From Jiella mangrovi (lineage in GTDB: Bacteria > Pseudomonadota > Alphaproteobacteria > Rhizobiales > Rhizobiaceae): DNA of 64,000 nt. Of this stretch, positions 37,561-46,154 are shown piece by piece. The position numbers and the translations under genes are program-made. The notes under the pieces were generated by a model that was given only the letters and a program-made list of their open reading frames with translations, was not told the DNA's origin and ran no database searches. Position 1 is the first letter of the stretch; each line of letters opens with the position of its first letter. The stretch lies in contig NZ_JAGJCF010000020.1 of assembly GCF_017815135.1 (NCBI RefSeq), positions 20,551 to 84,550 of the forward strand. Reading direction: 5' to 3'.

Positions 37561-37816
37561 CTGGGTGTCTCTCTACGAAGGCGGATCGTGTCCCACGACG
37601 TGGTGTAGCTGGCGTTTATCGCCATGCTCTACGGCAAGGCCGGGAGGATCAGCGCGCGTCGCGGTCATACCCGATGCAGAATAACGGTTCGCGCGCCGCG
37701 ACGCATCTGGCTGCGTACCGAAGAGGAAGAGAGAGGGGACGAGAGGTGTTTCCAACACCTTTCAGGAGAGACGTTATGTCTTTCACCCTCGGTCCTCTGA
37801 CCGTTCTCCGGACACC

Positions 37817-38413
37817 ATGGACGCCAGTGTTCTGGTTCAGGATGCGCCGTTCGTCGTCTATGCGATCTGCGACCCTGTCATCGATCTGCCCGTCTATGTG
37901 GGGCAGACAGGGAACATCGTTCAGCGCTTCTCGACCCACATGCAGTTCTGGCACGGAGTGGAGTGCCCCAAGCGCTATCCGTCGCTCAGCCGATGGCTTG
38001 CGACCCTCGGGCAGTCTCCTTTCATCCGACAAGCTGGACAGCCGACGCATCTGCATTTGGGAAACCCGAGACGCAAAAAGCGTCTGATCCTGCCTGATCC
38101 ATGGGTCGCATCGCATGCCGACCACTACGGGGACGGACCTGTGATGCCGCGGCTTTCCATTCTCGACAAGGCGCAGACGCGGCCGATGGCGATCACCTTC
38201 GAAACAGGCTGGATCTACCACTTCGCGGATAAGGGGGTAAGGCTCTTCAACATAAGTCCTGACAAGCGAAGGATCCGCAAAGCCTGGGCCCGCTTTCCCA
38301 AGCACATGGTCCAGGATGTCGCTCCGAAGCCGGTTTCAAACCGGTTGTCGAGCTCGCAGGCGGGCGATCCCGATCCGGATCTCTATCCCGCGATCAGCTG
38401 GAATATTGATTGA
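37817..38413 (+). CDS. GIY-YIG nuclease-domain protein
   Basis: This 198-residue protein has a degenerate GIY-YIG core at the start: VVY at 13-15, YVG at 27-29, then R37 and H41 in NIVQRFSTHMQFW. These match the Tyr, Gly, Arg and His positions of the nuclease active site; the metal-binding Glu is not clear. The rest is basic and unassigned (RRKKRLILPDPWV, PDKRRIRKAWARF). The family includes homing, repair and mobile-element nucleases. Its isolation between a broken phosphoesterase and small membrane genes says little about its role. Confidence 0.6.
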   Translation: MDASVLVQDAPFVVYAICDPVIDLPVYVGQTGNIVQRFSTHMQFWHGVECPKRYPSLSRWLATLGQSPFIRQAGQPTHLHLGNPRRKKRLILPDPWVASHADHYGDGPVMPRLSILDKAQTRPMAITFETGWIYHFADKGVRLFNISPDKRRIRKAWARFPKHMVQDVAPKPVSNRLSSSQAGDPDPDLYPAISWNID

Positions 38414-38628
38414 GGTGGATGTGGCCAACGGCCCGCCGATCGACGGATAGACGATCTGCGGGCAGCCATGCCGTCAAAAGGCATGAAAGCGCGAATGCGG
38501 TTGGCTTCTTATCGCAGCCCGAAGCGGAGCCCTCGATACCGGGTCAGAGAGGAAGCGGGAAGGGAGCGCCCGGTGACGGGCTTCTAAGGTGAGAGAGACT
38601 CTTGCCGGTCCGTCGAAGGAGACTTCCC

Positions 38629-38853
38629 ATGACGCATTACGAGGTCGTGAACCGCCGGCTCGATCATCGGGCGCGGTTCCTGAACAGCATCGCTGTGCGG
38701 ATCACGATGATCGGTTTGATCACCCCGTTTCTGATCCCGTTCGGCCGGGCGTTCCTGCCGCCGGCGAATTGGCTGACCATTGGGGCTTTTTACATCCTCC
38801 TCGGCGTCGGGCTGCATTGTCTGGCACATCTGACGCTGAAGGGACTGCGCTGA
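38629..38853 (+). CDS. Small membrane protein with two helices
   Basis: This 74-residue protein starts MTHYEVVNRRLDHRARFLNS after AAGGAG. Two hydrophobic stretches, ITMIGLITPFLIPFGRAFL and WLTIGAFYILLGVGLHCLA, suggest a membrane hairpin. Its stop overlaps the start of the next membrane gene by one base. No family is recognised. Confidence 0.65.
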   Translation: MTHYEVVNRRLDHRARFLNSIAVRITMIGLITPFLIPFGRAFLPPANWLTIGAFYILLGVGLHCLAHLTLKGLR

Positions 38854-39080
38854 TGGCGCGGAGAGGTGAGACCATGTCCAACGAACAGATCCTATTACTC
38901 TCCCGGCTGTTTCGCAATGCGGGCATCGTGTTGCTGATCGCGGGCTTGGTGTTTGCGCCGTTCAGGGCAGTGACCGTCTTCGGAACCGAGCCGCTCTCCT
39001 GGTTGATGACGATGCTCGTCATCCTTGGTGGCTTCTGCTTCTGCGCAGCCGCCTTCTGGATTATCGGCCGCCTGCGATAG
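38853..39080 (+). CDS. Small membrane protein with two helices
   Basis: This 75-residue protein starts in a TGATG overlap with the previous gene; an internal ATG at 38874 is an alternative. Hydrophobic segments are NAGIVLLIAGLVFAPF and WLMTMLVILGGFCFCAAAFW. The pair probably forms a two-gene operon of inner-membrane proteins. No family is recognised. Confidence 0.6.
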   Translation: MARRGETMSNEQILLLSRLFRNAGIVLLIAGLVFAPFRAVTVFGTEPLSWLMTMLVILGGFCFCAAAFWIIGRLR

Positions 39081-39175
39081 GCACCGTCTTGAAGCGGACC
39101 GGCCGAGCCCATCGGCCGGTCCGTCTGGTTCCAATTCTCAGGCGCGCAAGCCGCGAGACCCGTTGCGCCGCATGC

Positions 39176-39703
39176 TCATCCCCATCTCTTCGGAAGAACC
39201 GCGTCGGCGAGGGAAAGACGGGAGACGGGTCCGTCCTTGACCATCGGTTCCAGTTCGATGCTGAGGGCAGGCGGCAGCGTGCGAACGGCATCGAGCCCGA
39301 CACGCTGATCGCTGTCTGTCGGCAGATCGAGAACCGCCTGTCTCCGCTCGGCCTTGAGACGGGCGACAGCCGCCGCCGTGTCCGGATCCGATACCGTGAT
39401 CGGTCCCATATCGGACGCGAACAGGGCGATGGCGCGTCGGTTCAGAAGATCGTCGATCCGCTCGTCGCTGATAAAGCCGACGGGGTCGCGGTCGGGCGTC
39501 AGCCAGACGAAATGGTCGGTGTCGTGGCGCGAGCTGTAGGTGGCATTGATCTCGTCGCCGGTCGAGAAGGCATGGCAACCCTCCTTGACCGTCACGACGC
39601 AGGTGCCGGGGTCGCCGTTCAGGAACCGCCGATAAAGCGCCATCGCGTCGGCGGCTTCTGCACCGCCCGTTCGCGGCTCATTCGTATCGTCGTCATTCAC
39701 CAT
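39176..39703 (-). CDS. Hypothetical protein, second gene of an orphan operon
   Basis: This 175-residue acidic soluble protein (MVNDDDTNEPRTGG onward) has no recognised domain. Segments FVWLTPDRDPVGFISDERID and VARLKAERRQAVLDLPTDSD look ordered. It overlaps the preceding gene by 11 bp, so the two are probably made together. Its function is unknown. Confidence 0.6.
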   Translation of the reverse strand: MVNDDDTNEPRTGGAEAADAMALYRRFLNGDPGTCVVTVKEGCHAFSTGDEINATYSSRHDTDHFVWLTPDRDPVGFISDERIDDLLNRRAIALFASDMGPITVSDPDTAAAVARLKAERRQAVLDLPTDSDQRVGLDAVRTLPPALSIELEPMVKDGPVSRLSLADAVLPKRWG

Positions 39704-40235
39704 TGGATCGCTTCTTGTTTTGTCCTAAACCGGATGGCTGTCTCTCAATTTCTCCGGTCTCAGCTCGAACGTCGGACGTGCCCTTATCGGCGTCGTTTCG
39801 ACGAAGATCTTCGAGCTTCTGGATGGCTTCCTCGGCGGTGATGACGCCGGCGTCGCGCGCTGCCGCAATCGCCGCGCTGGCCCTGCCGGTCGATGACCAA
39901 TAGGGCTCGCTCGGTGTCGCCGTATGCCCGGGTAACTCGATCGCAGTCACATGCGGATCGTCCCTGAAAATTCGGGCGATCAACTTGTTCACACAGGCTT
40001 CGTTTCCGTCTGGGAAGTCGCGGCTGACACGAGCGTATCCATGCGGACCTCGCAGCGTGATGGCTGGTACGTTCGGACAGAGATTGAGAATCTCTTCCAA
40101 TGTCCGCTTCGTCGCTTTGCTGACGAAGTGCGCTTCATCCCACTCGCCCACCATCATGATCTGCCACGGGCGTTGTTTGCGAGCCCGGGACAGCAGCGTC
40201 TCGATCGTTTCCGGGTCGTGTGTTCGCTCGATCAT
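39693..40235 (-). CDS. Hypothetical protein, first larger gene of an orphan operon
   Basis: This 180-residue soluble protein starts MIERTHDPETIETLLSRARK and contains WQIMMVGEWDEAHFVSKATK and a charged Gln/Lys-rich end. No domain is recognised. The start overlaps the stop of a 41-codon frame by ATGA, and its end overlaps the next gene. The close packing supports a real operon. Confidence 0.6.
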   Translation of the reverse strand: MIERTHDPETIETLLSRARKQRPWQIMMVGEWDEAHFVSKATKRTLEEILNLCPNVPAITLRGPHGYARVSRDFPDGNEACVNKLIARIFRDDPHVTAIELPGHTATPSEPYWSSTGRASAAIAAARDAGVITAEEAIQKLEDLRRNDADKGTSDVRAETGEIERQPSGLGQNKKRSNGE

Positions 40236-40357
40236 CGGTCGTCCTTCTGAAGTTTCTCGATCTTGGTTTGACGGCGCCAGAGCGAGTCAAAATCGGCTTT
40301 GGCGCAAGAGCGAACCCATACATCAAGGGGGCCAGGCAAGATCGGGAAAGGCTCCAA
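40232..40357 (-). CDS. Possible small protein, 41 residues
   Basis: A TTG-started frame reads MEPFPILPGPLDVWVRSCAK, then ADFDSLWRRQTKIEKLQKDD and R. It overlaps the start of the 180-residue gene by ATGA. The composition looks protein-like, but the TTG start and weak ribosome site leave doubt. Confidence 0.35.
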   Translation of the reverse strand: MEPFPILPGPLDVWVRSCAKADFDSLWRRQTKIEKLQKDDR

Positions 40358-40519
40358 ACAGGACGAGTCATTTTGCCTGCCGGACGATCAAGAGTCGGCG
40401 ATTATGACGGGCGTCAGCGCAGCCCTCAATGACGCCTGGAGAAGCGCGTTATCGCTTAGCCGTATTCGATCTGATCCGCGTTGCTCAGCGCCCCTTTGAT
40501 CGACGCCTCCGGAGCAGGA

Positions 40520-40789
40520 TCAGCCACGAAAGAGCGTCACCAGATCGCTGCGTGCCTCCCTCCATCCGGTCTTCGCCGAGCGAAAGATGGAAGCGATAGG
40601 TCTCTCGTGCCGTTCACCCGAATATGCCTTTCTTGCTCGCCCAATCCTTTCCCTATGTCCGTCTGCAACAGCACCATCTGACGGCAAAAAATCGTCCGGC
40701 TTTTCACCGCATCGGTCATCGAGCGCATCGTTGTTGGGCAATCGTTTTGCATAACGATACGCGCCGCGATTGACGGCGCCTACTTTCAT
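40520..40789 (-). CDS. Possible hypothetical protein, 89 residues
   Basis: This frame starts MKVGAVNRGAYRYAKRLPNN at 40789, preceded by an AAAGG ribosome-like site. It is polar and charged with no recognised domain. Another minus frame (40537-40752) is equally open, so coding is uncertain. Confidence 0.35.
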   Translation of the reverse strand: MKVGAVNRGAYRYAKRLPNNDALDDRCGEKPDDFLPSDGAVADGHRERIGRARKAYSGERHERPIASIFRSAKTGWREARSDLVTLFRG

Positions 40790-40879
40790 TTGTCGGCCTT
40801 TCACCGTCGATCGATGCCTGCGCGCAACATTATACGGCTAGACCGCAGCAGCGTCCATTTTTGACAATGGCGCAATTAC

Positions 40880-40925
40880 AGGATTTCTGCTAAATCCTCC
40901 GTCACTGGACGGAAGAACGGCCGTT
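40880..40925. repeat. Cluster of three inverted repeats, candidate oriT
   Basis: Three repeats lie in 46 bp directly upstream of the relaxase gene: AGGATTT/AAATCCT with a 5-nt loop (40880-40898), TCCGTC/GACGGA with a 4-nt loop (40898-40913), and the perfect palindrome AACGGCCGTT (40916-40925). Relaxase recognition sites are often placed like this. An operator for traA is the alternative. Confidence 0.45.
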
Positions 40926-40961
40926 GAACGGCCTTTGGAGTCTCACTCGCGGACGCTCGAT

Positions 40962-43900
40962 TTGGCGATTTTTCATTTCAGACAATCGCTTATTCAGCGC
41001 AGTGCCGGTCAGTCTCCGGTTCATTCCGCAGCCTATCGGCATTCAGCGTCGATGGACGTCGCTCTTGGTGATCGCAGGGCAGACTATTCGCGGAAGAAGG
41101 ATACGGTTCATTCCGAATTATCGTTGCCAGCCGATGCCCCAGCGTGGATCCGAACTCGACTTGATATCGACTTGGACAGCCCCGATCCGCGTGTTGACGG
41201 ACCCGCAGCGGTCAAAGCTTCCGAGATGCTGTGGAATACGGTCGACGTATCGGATCGGCGTCTGAACGCGCGCCTCGCTCGAGAGATGACGCTCGCTCTC
41301 CCGAGCGAACTCAGCAACCAGCAAAATGTCGAGCTGATCCGCGACTTCATCGCGGAGCACGTAACCGCAAAAGGCTACGTTGCCGATTGGGCGTTTCACC
41401 ATCCCGACCGCGCCATGCACAATCCGCATGTGCACATGATGACGACGGTCGCGCCGCTGACTGAAGACGGGTTCGGACGGAAGTCCATCCCCGTTTTGGA
41501 TGAGAATGGTGATCCCCTACGGACCGCTAAGGGTAAGCTCGTCACGCGGCAGTGGGCGGCCCAAAAGGACGAGCTGTATGCTTGGCGTGAAGGGTGGGCG
41601 GAGCAGGTCAATCTCGCTCTCGCGCGTAACGGCCACGAGGTGCGGGTCGATCATCGATCGCATGAGGATCGCGGCATAACAGACCTCGAGCCGACGCTTC
41701 ATCATGGCCCTTCCAATGATATCGAAAAGCGCGGGATCGAAGCCGAACTTGTGCTCCAGGACGAGGACCGTCGTAGGGCCACCTTCGAGAATCTGGTGGC
41801 CGATCCTTCGATCGTCGTCAGGGAGCTGACGCGCAATCAGGCGACCTTCGACGATCGCGATATCGCGCGTTTCATCCATCGCTATGCCGGGCCTGGCGAC
41901 GACTTCGAGACGCTGCGTCTCAGGGTCGGTGCGCTCGAAAATCTCGTCGTCGTTCAAAGCGAAATCCACGATCCCGAGACAGACCGTGTGGTGCAACGCG
42001 CGCGGTACACGACCGTCGAAATGTTCGAGCGCGAAGCCGCGATGATCGCGTCGACGCGCTCGCGTGCGGACGACGCCAGTTTTACCGTTGATGCATCCGA
42101 TCGCGGTCACGCATTGGACCGTGTCGAGTGCGTGCAAGGGTTCGCTTACACAGCCGAGCAGCGAGCCGCGATTGATCGCCTGACGGGTCCTGAAGGTCTC
42201 TCCGTGATGGTCGGTTATGCCGGTGCCGGCAAGTCGACCGTAATGAACACCGTTCGCGAAATTTACGAAACGGATGGACGTCAGGTCGTAGGCGCTGCGC
42301 TCGCCGGAAAGGCTGCGGAAGGCTTGCAGCAATCGGCGGGAATAGCCTCACGCACGATCGGCTCCTGGGAACTGTCCTGGGCGAATGGCTATCATCATCT
42401 GAACAAGGGCGACGTCTTCGTTCTGGACGAGGCTGGCATGGTCGCGTCGGACCAAATGCAGCGTCTCGTCGGTCAGCTCGACGAGTGGGGAGCGAAGCTC
42501 GTCATCATCGGTGACAGCCGTCAGCTGCAACCGATCGGAGCCGGCGCGGCGTTCCGCGCAATTGCCGAAACGGTCGGCTACGTTGAACTCACGGAAGTTC
42601 GACGCCAGCAGATCGAATGGCAGGCGGAGGCTGCGATTTCATTCGGCCGCGGGGACGCCGGTCGTGCCCTCGAAGCCTATGTCGAGAACGGTCATGTTCA
42701 CCATCATGACGATGGCGCGTCGGCCCGTTCGGCGGTGATCGATGGGTGGCACAGCGACTGGCAGGCGACCGCCGATACGGTCATGCTTGCTCACACGAAC
42801 AAGGACGTCTTCGCGCTCAATCAGATGGCCCGCGAGGCGATCAAACAGGATGGCGGTCTCACCGAGGATCATTCCTTCATCACCAAACGCGGTCCTCGCG
42901 GGTTTGCCGTCGGTGACCGTGTCGTCTTCCTCGAAAACGATAGCACGCTCGGGATCAAGAACGGCACGGTCGGCACCGTTACGGAGGCCGAGAAGGGACA
43001 GCTTGTCGTCGATGTCGAGCATCTGCCGCAGCCGGTTTCCTTCCGCCAGGAGGAATACAATTCGATCGATCACGGCTACGCGCTGACCGTCCACAAGACG
43101 CAAGGAGCGACGCTCGATCGGATCCATGTTCTCGCCATCGGCATGATGGATGCCCAGCTCACCTATGTCGCGATGACGCGACACCGTGAGGCTGTGACGA
43201 TGCACGTTGCGGACGACAGTTTCCGCCCGCCTTGGTCTGAGACCGTACCGAACCATGACGAGATCCACGCACGGCTCATCCGCGATGGTCTGAAAGACAC
43301 GACGCTGAACTACGAAGCGTCGCGAGACTACGCTTGGACGCGCGATGAGATCGCCGTCACCAAGCATCAGACCATGCTCGAGCGATTGTCCGCCTGGTGT
43401 GAAACGCGCGGGCTCCCCGATCCGCGTGACGTTCGAGAAGCGGTCGACCGGTTTGCCCAGAGTATGCGCGAGCTCGTCGGTATCGGAGCGCCGTCGAAGG
43501 ACGATATCGTCGTTCCCGATCGTCTGGCCGAAGCGCGCGCACCGCTCGTTCCTGCACTCCCCGAGCGCTTCGCCGGCGTCATCGAGCGGTTGGATCATGT
43601 GCAAGCTCATTCGGCTGCCATGGGGCATGAGGGCAATGCGCGCCGTGATGCGTTTCACGCGGCTGACAACGCGCTTCATCGCACGCCCATGTCCCAGAGG
43701 CTTCTGAATTGGAGCCAGGACGTCGAGGCGATCGTCGTACCGTCGAGCGTCGTTGCGATCGGCCGGGACTTCGACCATCAGAAAGCCGACAAGCTTCTTG
43801 CGGACCTTCATCCGCAAACCCGGTCCTCCCTCGAGGCGAACTGGAAGGCGGTCCATGCCGTCTCTCGCGCTGCCTACGATGTCGGTCTCCTCGAGACCGC

Positions 43901-44885
43901 TCACGCGATCCAGTCGAGCCACCGCGCAGAGCGCGAGGCGGAGCGTGTCGAGAAGGACTACCGTCGCACTCTAGACCCGATGGTGACGGCTGAAGCTGCG
44001 GAACCATCGCCTCCAAGACAGACAGAGTCACCAGCTCCTACGGGGCGTAGCGAAGTACCGCAGAAAGCGCACAACACCACGGTCGAGCGCGTCGCGCCCC
44101 AGGCTGCCAAGCGCGATCTTCCCGACCTTTTGCCTGCTATTCGTCAATGGCCGAATACGATTGAAGAAGCAGCTCGCAGGTCTGTCCTCTCCAGCCATCG
44201 GTTCGTTGGGGAACATCATGAGCTGTTAACGTTGGCTCGCAGCGTCTGGCGCGACGGCGAAGGTATCGGGCAACGGCTCTGGGACGCCGCGATCAGTGGA
44301 GAAGCTCAGACGACCGGTCGCCTCGTTCGGGACAATCCCGAAGCCTTTGGCGCTCTTCTCGGGAGCCGAACCATCTTTATGAAGCCGAATGCAGAGCGTC
44401 AGTCGGCGCTCGGCAAACTCAGCCTTGTCGCCTCGCACGTCGAGTTTCTGGGGACGACTTTGGTTCAAGACCTCAGAGCCGCGGAACGTCGCGAAACAGT
44501 GTGGCGCGAAGCGCAACAGGTGGCTCTTCCGGGTCTTTCGGATCGTGCCGGAAAGCTCGCAGTCGCGATCTACAAGACATGGGATCTGCCGTATCCTGAT
44601 CGTGCCAGCGAAGTGAGGCTGCATCTGCAAAAAAATCCTGACGCATGGAACGAGCTCAAGATCTGGAGTGGCGAGGCGGAAAAGCGGTTCCCTGTCGAAG
44701 GTCGCGCCGTCTCGTTGCCGGGTATCGCTGCCGATAAAGCTCAGACAATTGACGCTTTGCGCTCCATCGCCCGTTATAGCGTGACCGCAGGAGAAATTCA
44801 GATCGACGCGCAGCAGCGAGAGCGCCAACGGGCGATCGAACGCAGCCGTGGCATTGAGCGCGATGACCTCGGGTGGAGCCGTTAA
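40962..44885 (+). CDS. traA: Ti-type conjugative relaxase-helicase TraA
   Basis: This protein of about 1307 residues is of the MobQ/MobA-MobL relaxase type. A TTG at 40962 gives the conserved start MAIFHFRQSLIQRSAG; a further nine in-frame residues upstream are less family-like. The relaxase domain (about 1-230) has SAAYRH and the metal-binding HNPHVHMMTT. The RecD-like helicase has Walker A GYAGAGKST and Walker B VFVLDEAGMV, then VRRQ and LTVHKTQGATLDRI. The C-terminal third is a long helical tail. It would nick oriT and unwind the transferred strand. No coupling protein or type IV secretion genes are in the window, so the element may be mobilisable only, or the rest may lie outside. Confidence 0.9.
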   Translation: MAIFHFRQSLIQRSAGQSPVHSAAYRHSASMDVALGDRRADYSRKKDTVHSELSLPADAPAWIRTRLDIDLDSPDPRVDGPAAVKASEMLWNTVDVSDRRLNARLAREMTLALPSELSNQQNVELIRDFIAEHVTAKGYVADWAFHHPDRAMHNPHVHMMTTVAPLTEDGFGRKSIPVLDENGDPLRTAKGKLVTRQWAAQKDELYAWREGWAEQVNLALARNGHEVRVDHRSHEDRGITDLEPTLHHGPSNDIEKRGIEAELVLQDEDRRRATFENLVADPSIVVRELTRNQATFDDRDIARFIHRYAGPGDDFETLRLRVGALENLVVVQSEIHDPETDRVVQRARYTTVEMFEREAAMIASTRSRADDASFTVDASDRGHALDRVECVQGFAYTAEQRAAIDRLTGPEGLSVMVGYAGAGKSTVMNTVREIYETDGRQVVGAALAGKAAEGLQQSAGIASRTIGSWELSWANGYHHLNKGDVFVLDEAGMVASDQMQRLVGQLDEWGAKLVIIGDSRQLQPIGAGAAFRAIAETVGYVELTEVRRQQIEWQAEAAISFGRGDAGRALEAYVENGHVHHHDDGASARSAVIDGWHSDWQATADTVMLAHTNKDVFALNQMAREAIKQDGGLTEDHSFITKRGPRGFAVGDRVVFLENDSTLGIKNGTVGTVTEAEKGQLVVDVEHLPQPVSFRQEEYNSIDHGYALTVHKTQGATLDRIHVLAIGMMDAQLTYVAMTRHREAVTMHVADDSFRPPWSETVPNHDEIHARLIRDGLKDTTLNYEASRDYAWTRDEIAVTKHQTMLERLSAWCETRGLPDPRDVREAVDRFAQSMRELVGIGAPSKDDIVVPDRLAEARAPLVPALPERFAGVIERLDHVQAHSAAMGHEGNARRDAFHAADNALHRTPMSQRLLNWSQDVEAIVVPSSVVAIGRDFDHQKADKLLADLHPQTRSSLEANWKAVHAVSRAAYDVGLLETAHAIQSSHRAEREAERVEKDYRRTLDPMVTAEAAEPSPPRQTESPAPTGRSEVPQKAHNTTVERVAPQAAKRDLPDLLPAIRQWPNTIEEAARRSVLSSHRFVGEHHELLTLARSVWRDGEGIGQRLWDAAISGEAQTTGRLVRDNPEAFGALLGSRTIFMKPNAERQSALGKLSLVASHVEFLGTTLVQDLRAAERRETVWREAQQVALPGLSDRAGKLAVAIYKTWDLPYPDRASEVRLHLQKNPDAWNELKIWSGEAEKRFPVEGRAVSLPGIAADKAQTIDALRSIARYSVTAGEIQIDAQQRERQRAIERSRGIERDDLGWSR

Positions 44886-45051
44886 ATGATGCGCCAGACT
44901 AAAAGGCTTTGAGGTGATGCAAATGTTCCGCAAGCGCCAGTTCGACGGTTGGCTCGATGCTGGCGCATACGGTCGTTCACCAACTGAACTTAATAACGGC
45001 GATCTCTCTCAAGACGCCAACAAGATCGGGCATGATGGCAGAAGGCGCCTG

Positions 45052-45351
45052 TCAAAGCCGGTCTTTGAGCCGCTGCATGAAGTCCATTCGTTCATGCAGG
45101 ATGGCAATGATGACCGGCCGGTCCTCGTCCAGGAAGACGAGATAATGATGTTCGCAGCGGTGGAGACGAACGCCCTCCGGAAGACCGCAGAGGGTTTTCG
45201 ATCGCGCCCGCTTGTCGCCGACGGCTTCGCAGCATGCCTCAATTCGATCGAAATAGGTTTCGGCCTGGTCGAGGCCCCATGTTTCGAAGGTATAGCGCCA
45301 GATGCCGCGCAAATCCGCTTCGGCGGCAAGCGTAAGATCATAGGACGGCAT
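45052..45351 (-). CDS. parE: ParE-family toxin
   Basis: This 99-residue RelE/ParE-fold protein starts MPSYDLTLAAEADLRGIWRY, with later GLPEGVRLHRCEHHYLVFLD and a terminal hydrophobic IIAILHERMDF. ParE toxins poison DNA gyrase. The antitoxin gene lies 8 bp upstream. It is a likely post-segregational stability factor. Confidence 0.9.
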   Translation of the reverse strand: MPSYDLTLAAEADLRGIWRYTFETWGLDQAETYFDRIEACCEAVGDKRARSKTLCGLPEGVRLHRCEHHYLVFLDEDRPVIIAILHERMDFMQRLKDRL

Positions 45352-45359
45352 GGTGTTCG

Positions 45360-45626
45360 TTAGCGTCCGGCCTCTGCACGCGCTTCACGTCGAATGTCGG
45401 TCATCGACTTCGTGGACAGCTCGCCCCGGCGCACCTGCTCGATCCGGGGCTTGAGGAAATTCGCCAGAGCGGCGATCGCCTCGTCATCGCTCATGGCGTC
45501 GATCCCCGGAGTTTCACCCAAGGCGCGCTTCAGCACGTAATCCTTCAGGCTCTCACCGCTGAGGGCGGCAATGGCCTTCAGTTTGCGATGCTCTTCAGGG
45601 GTGATGTCGATCGAGAGTCTGGGCAT
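45360..45626 (-). CDS. parD: ParD-type antitoxin
   Basis: This 88-residue protein starts MPRLSIDITPEEHRKLKAIA, a ribbon-helix-helix start, followed by an acidic toxin-binding tail (DEAIAALANFLKPRIEQVRR, REARAEAGR). It is encoded just before parE in one operon. A possible promoter TTGTCT-17-TATCTT lies directly upstream. The longer frame from 45656 lacks family similarity. Confidence 0.85.
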   Translation of the reverse strand: MPRLSIDITPEEHRKLKAIAALSGESLKDYVLKRALGETPGIDAMSDDEAIAALANFLKPRIEQVRRGELSTKSMTDIRREARAEAGR

Positions 45627-46154
45627 GGGACAAAGATAGCCGCCCCAAACCCACAAGACAACATTTGTGCATCAAGCGCACGGTTTTGCGCCTTGGCCGA
45701 TATTGATACGACCGTTCTCACAATGAACCGATATTTTGACTGGGAAAGCGAAGGACGGTTTTTGCCCAACCGCTTAACCGTTTCCGTGGTCGGTATGGTT
45801 CTCCTGCAGGGATATCTAGAATGGGCCGAAAGGAGACCGTCCGCTTGCAGGCAAACAAGGCTGATAGCTGCTGTTCCTCATACACAGACTGAACCGTAGC
45901 GATCCGCGAGGCTCTCCCTTGGCGGTCCTTTTTGCGTATGCTTCAAGAGGACCGGGCGGTCGCGGGCAAAAAATCGGGACGCAGCAGCCTTGTTCGTCTA
46001 AGCACTCCAAACTGATCGTGCGCGATGCTGAAACCTGCCGTTCGTGAACTAAGCTTCGAACGGTAGACAGAACGACTGCAATTTGGACTTTACCTGCTCT
46101 AGTGAGAGCGATCCCCTTGATCGGGACGTTGCAATTAAAAGTGTACCGCCCGCA
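45627..46154. other. 528-bp intergenic region between parD and the SIR2-HerA locus
   Basis: No gene is seen. It holds the parDE promoter region and an inverted repeat CCGTTCG/CGAACGG (46038-46044 and 46057-46063) with a 12-bp spacer. It marks the 3' edge of the defence-type operon. Confidence 0.4.

Noticed and set aside
42639..43922. 427-codon minus-strand frame inside traA
   Set aside because: It is a shadow of the relaxase-helicase gene, whose motifs are intact on the plus strand.
44914..45363. Plus-strand frame of 149 codons after traA
   Set aside because: It lies antisense to parE, which has clear toxin-family features and a partner antitoxin.
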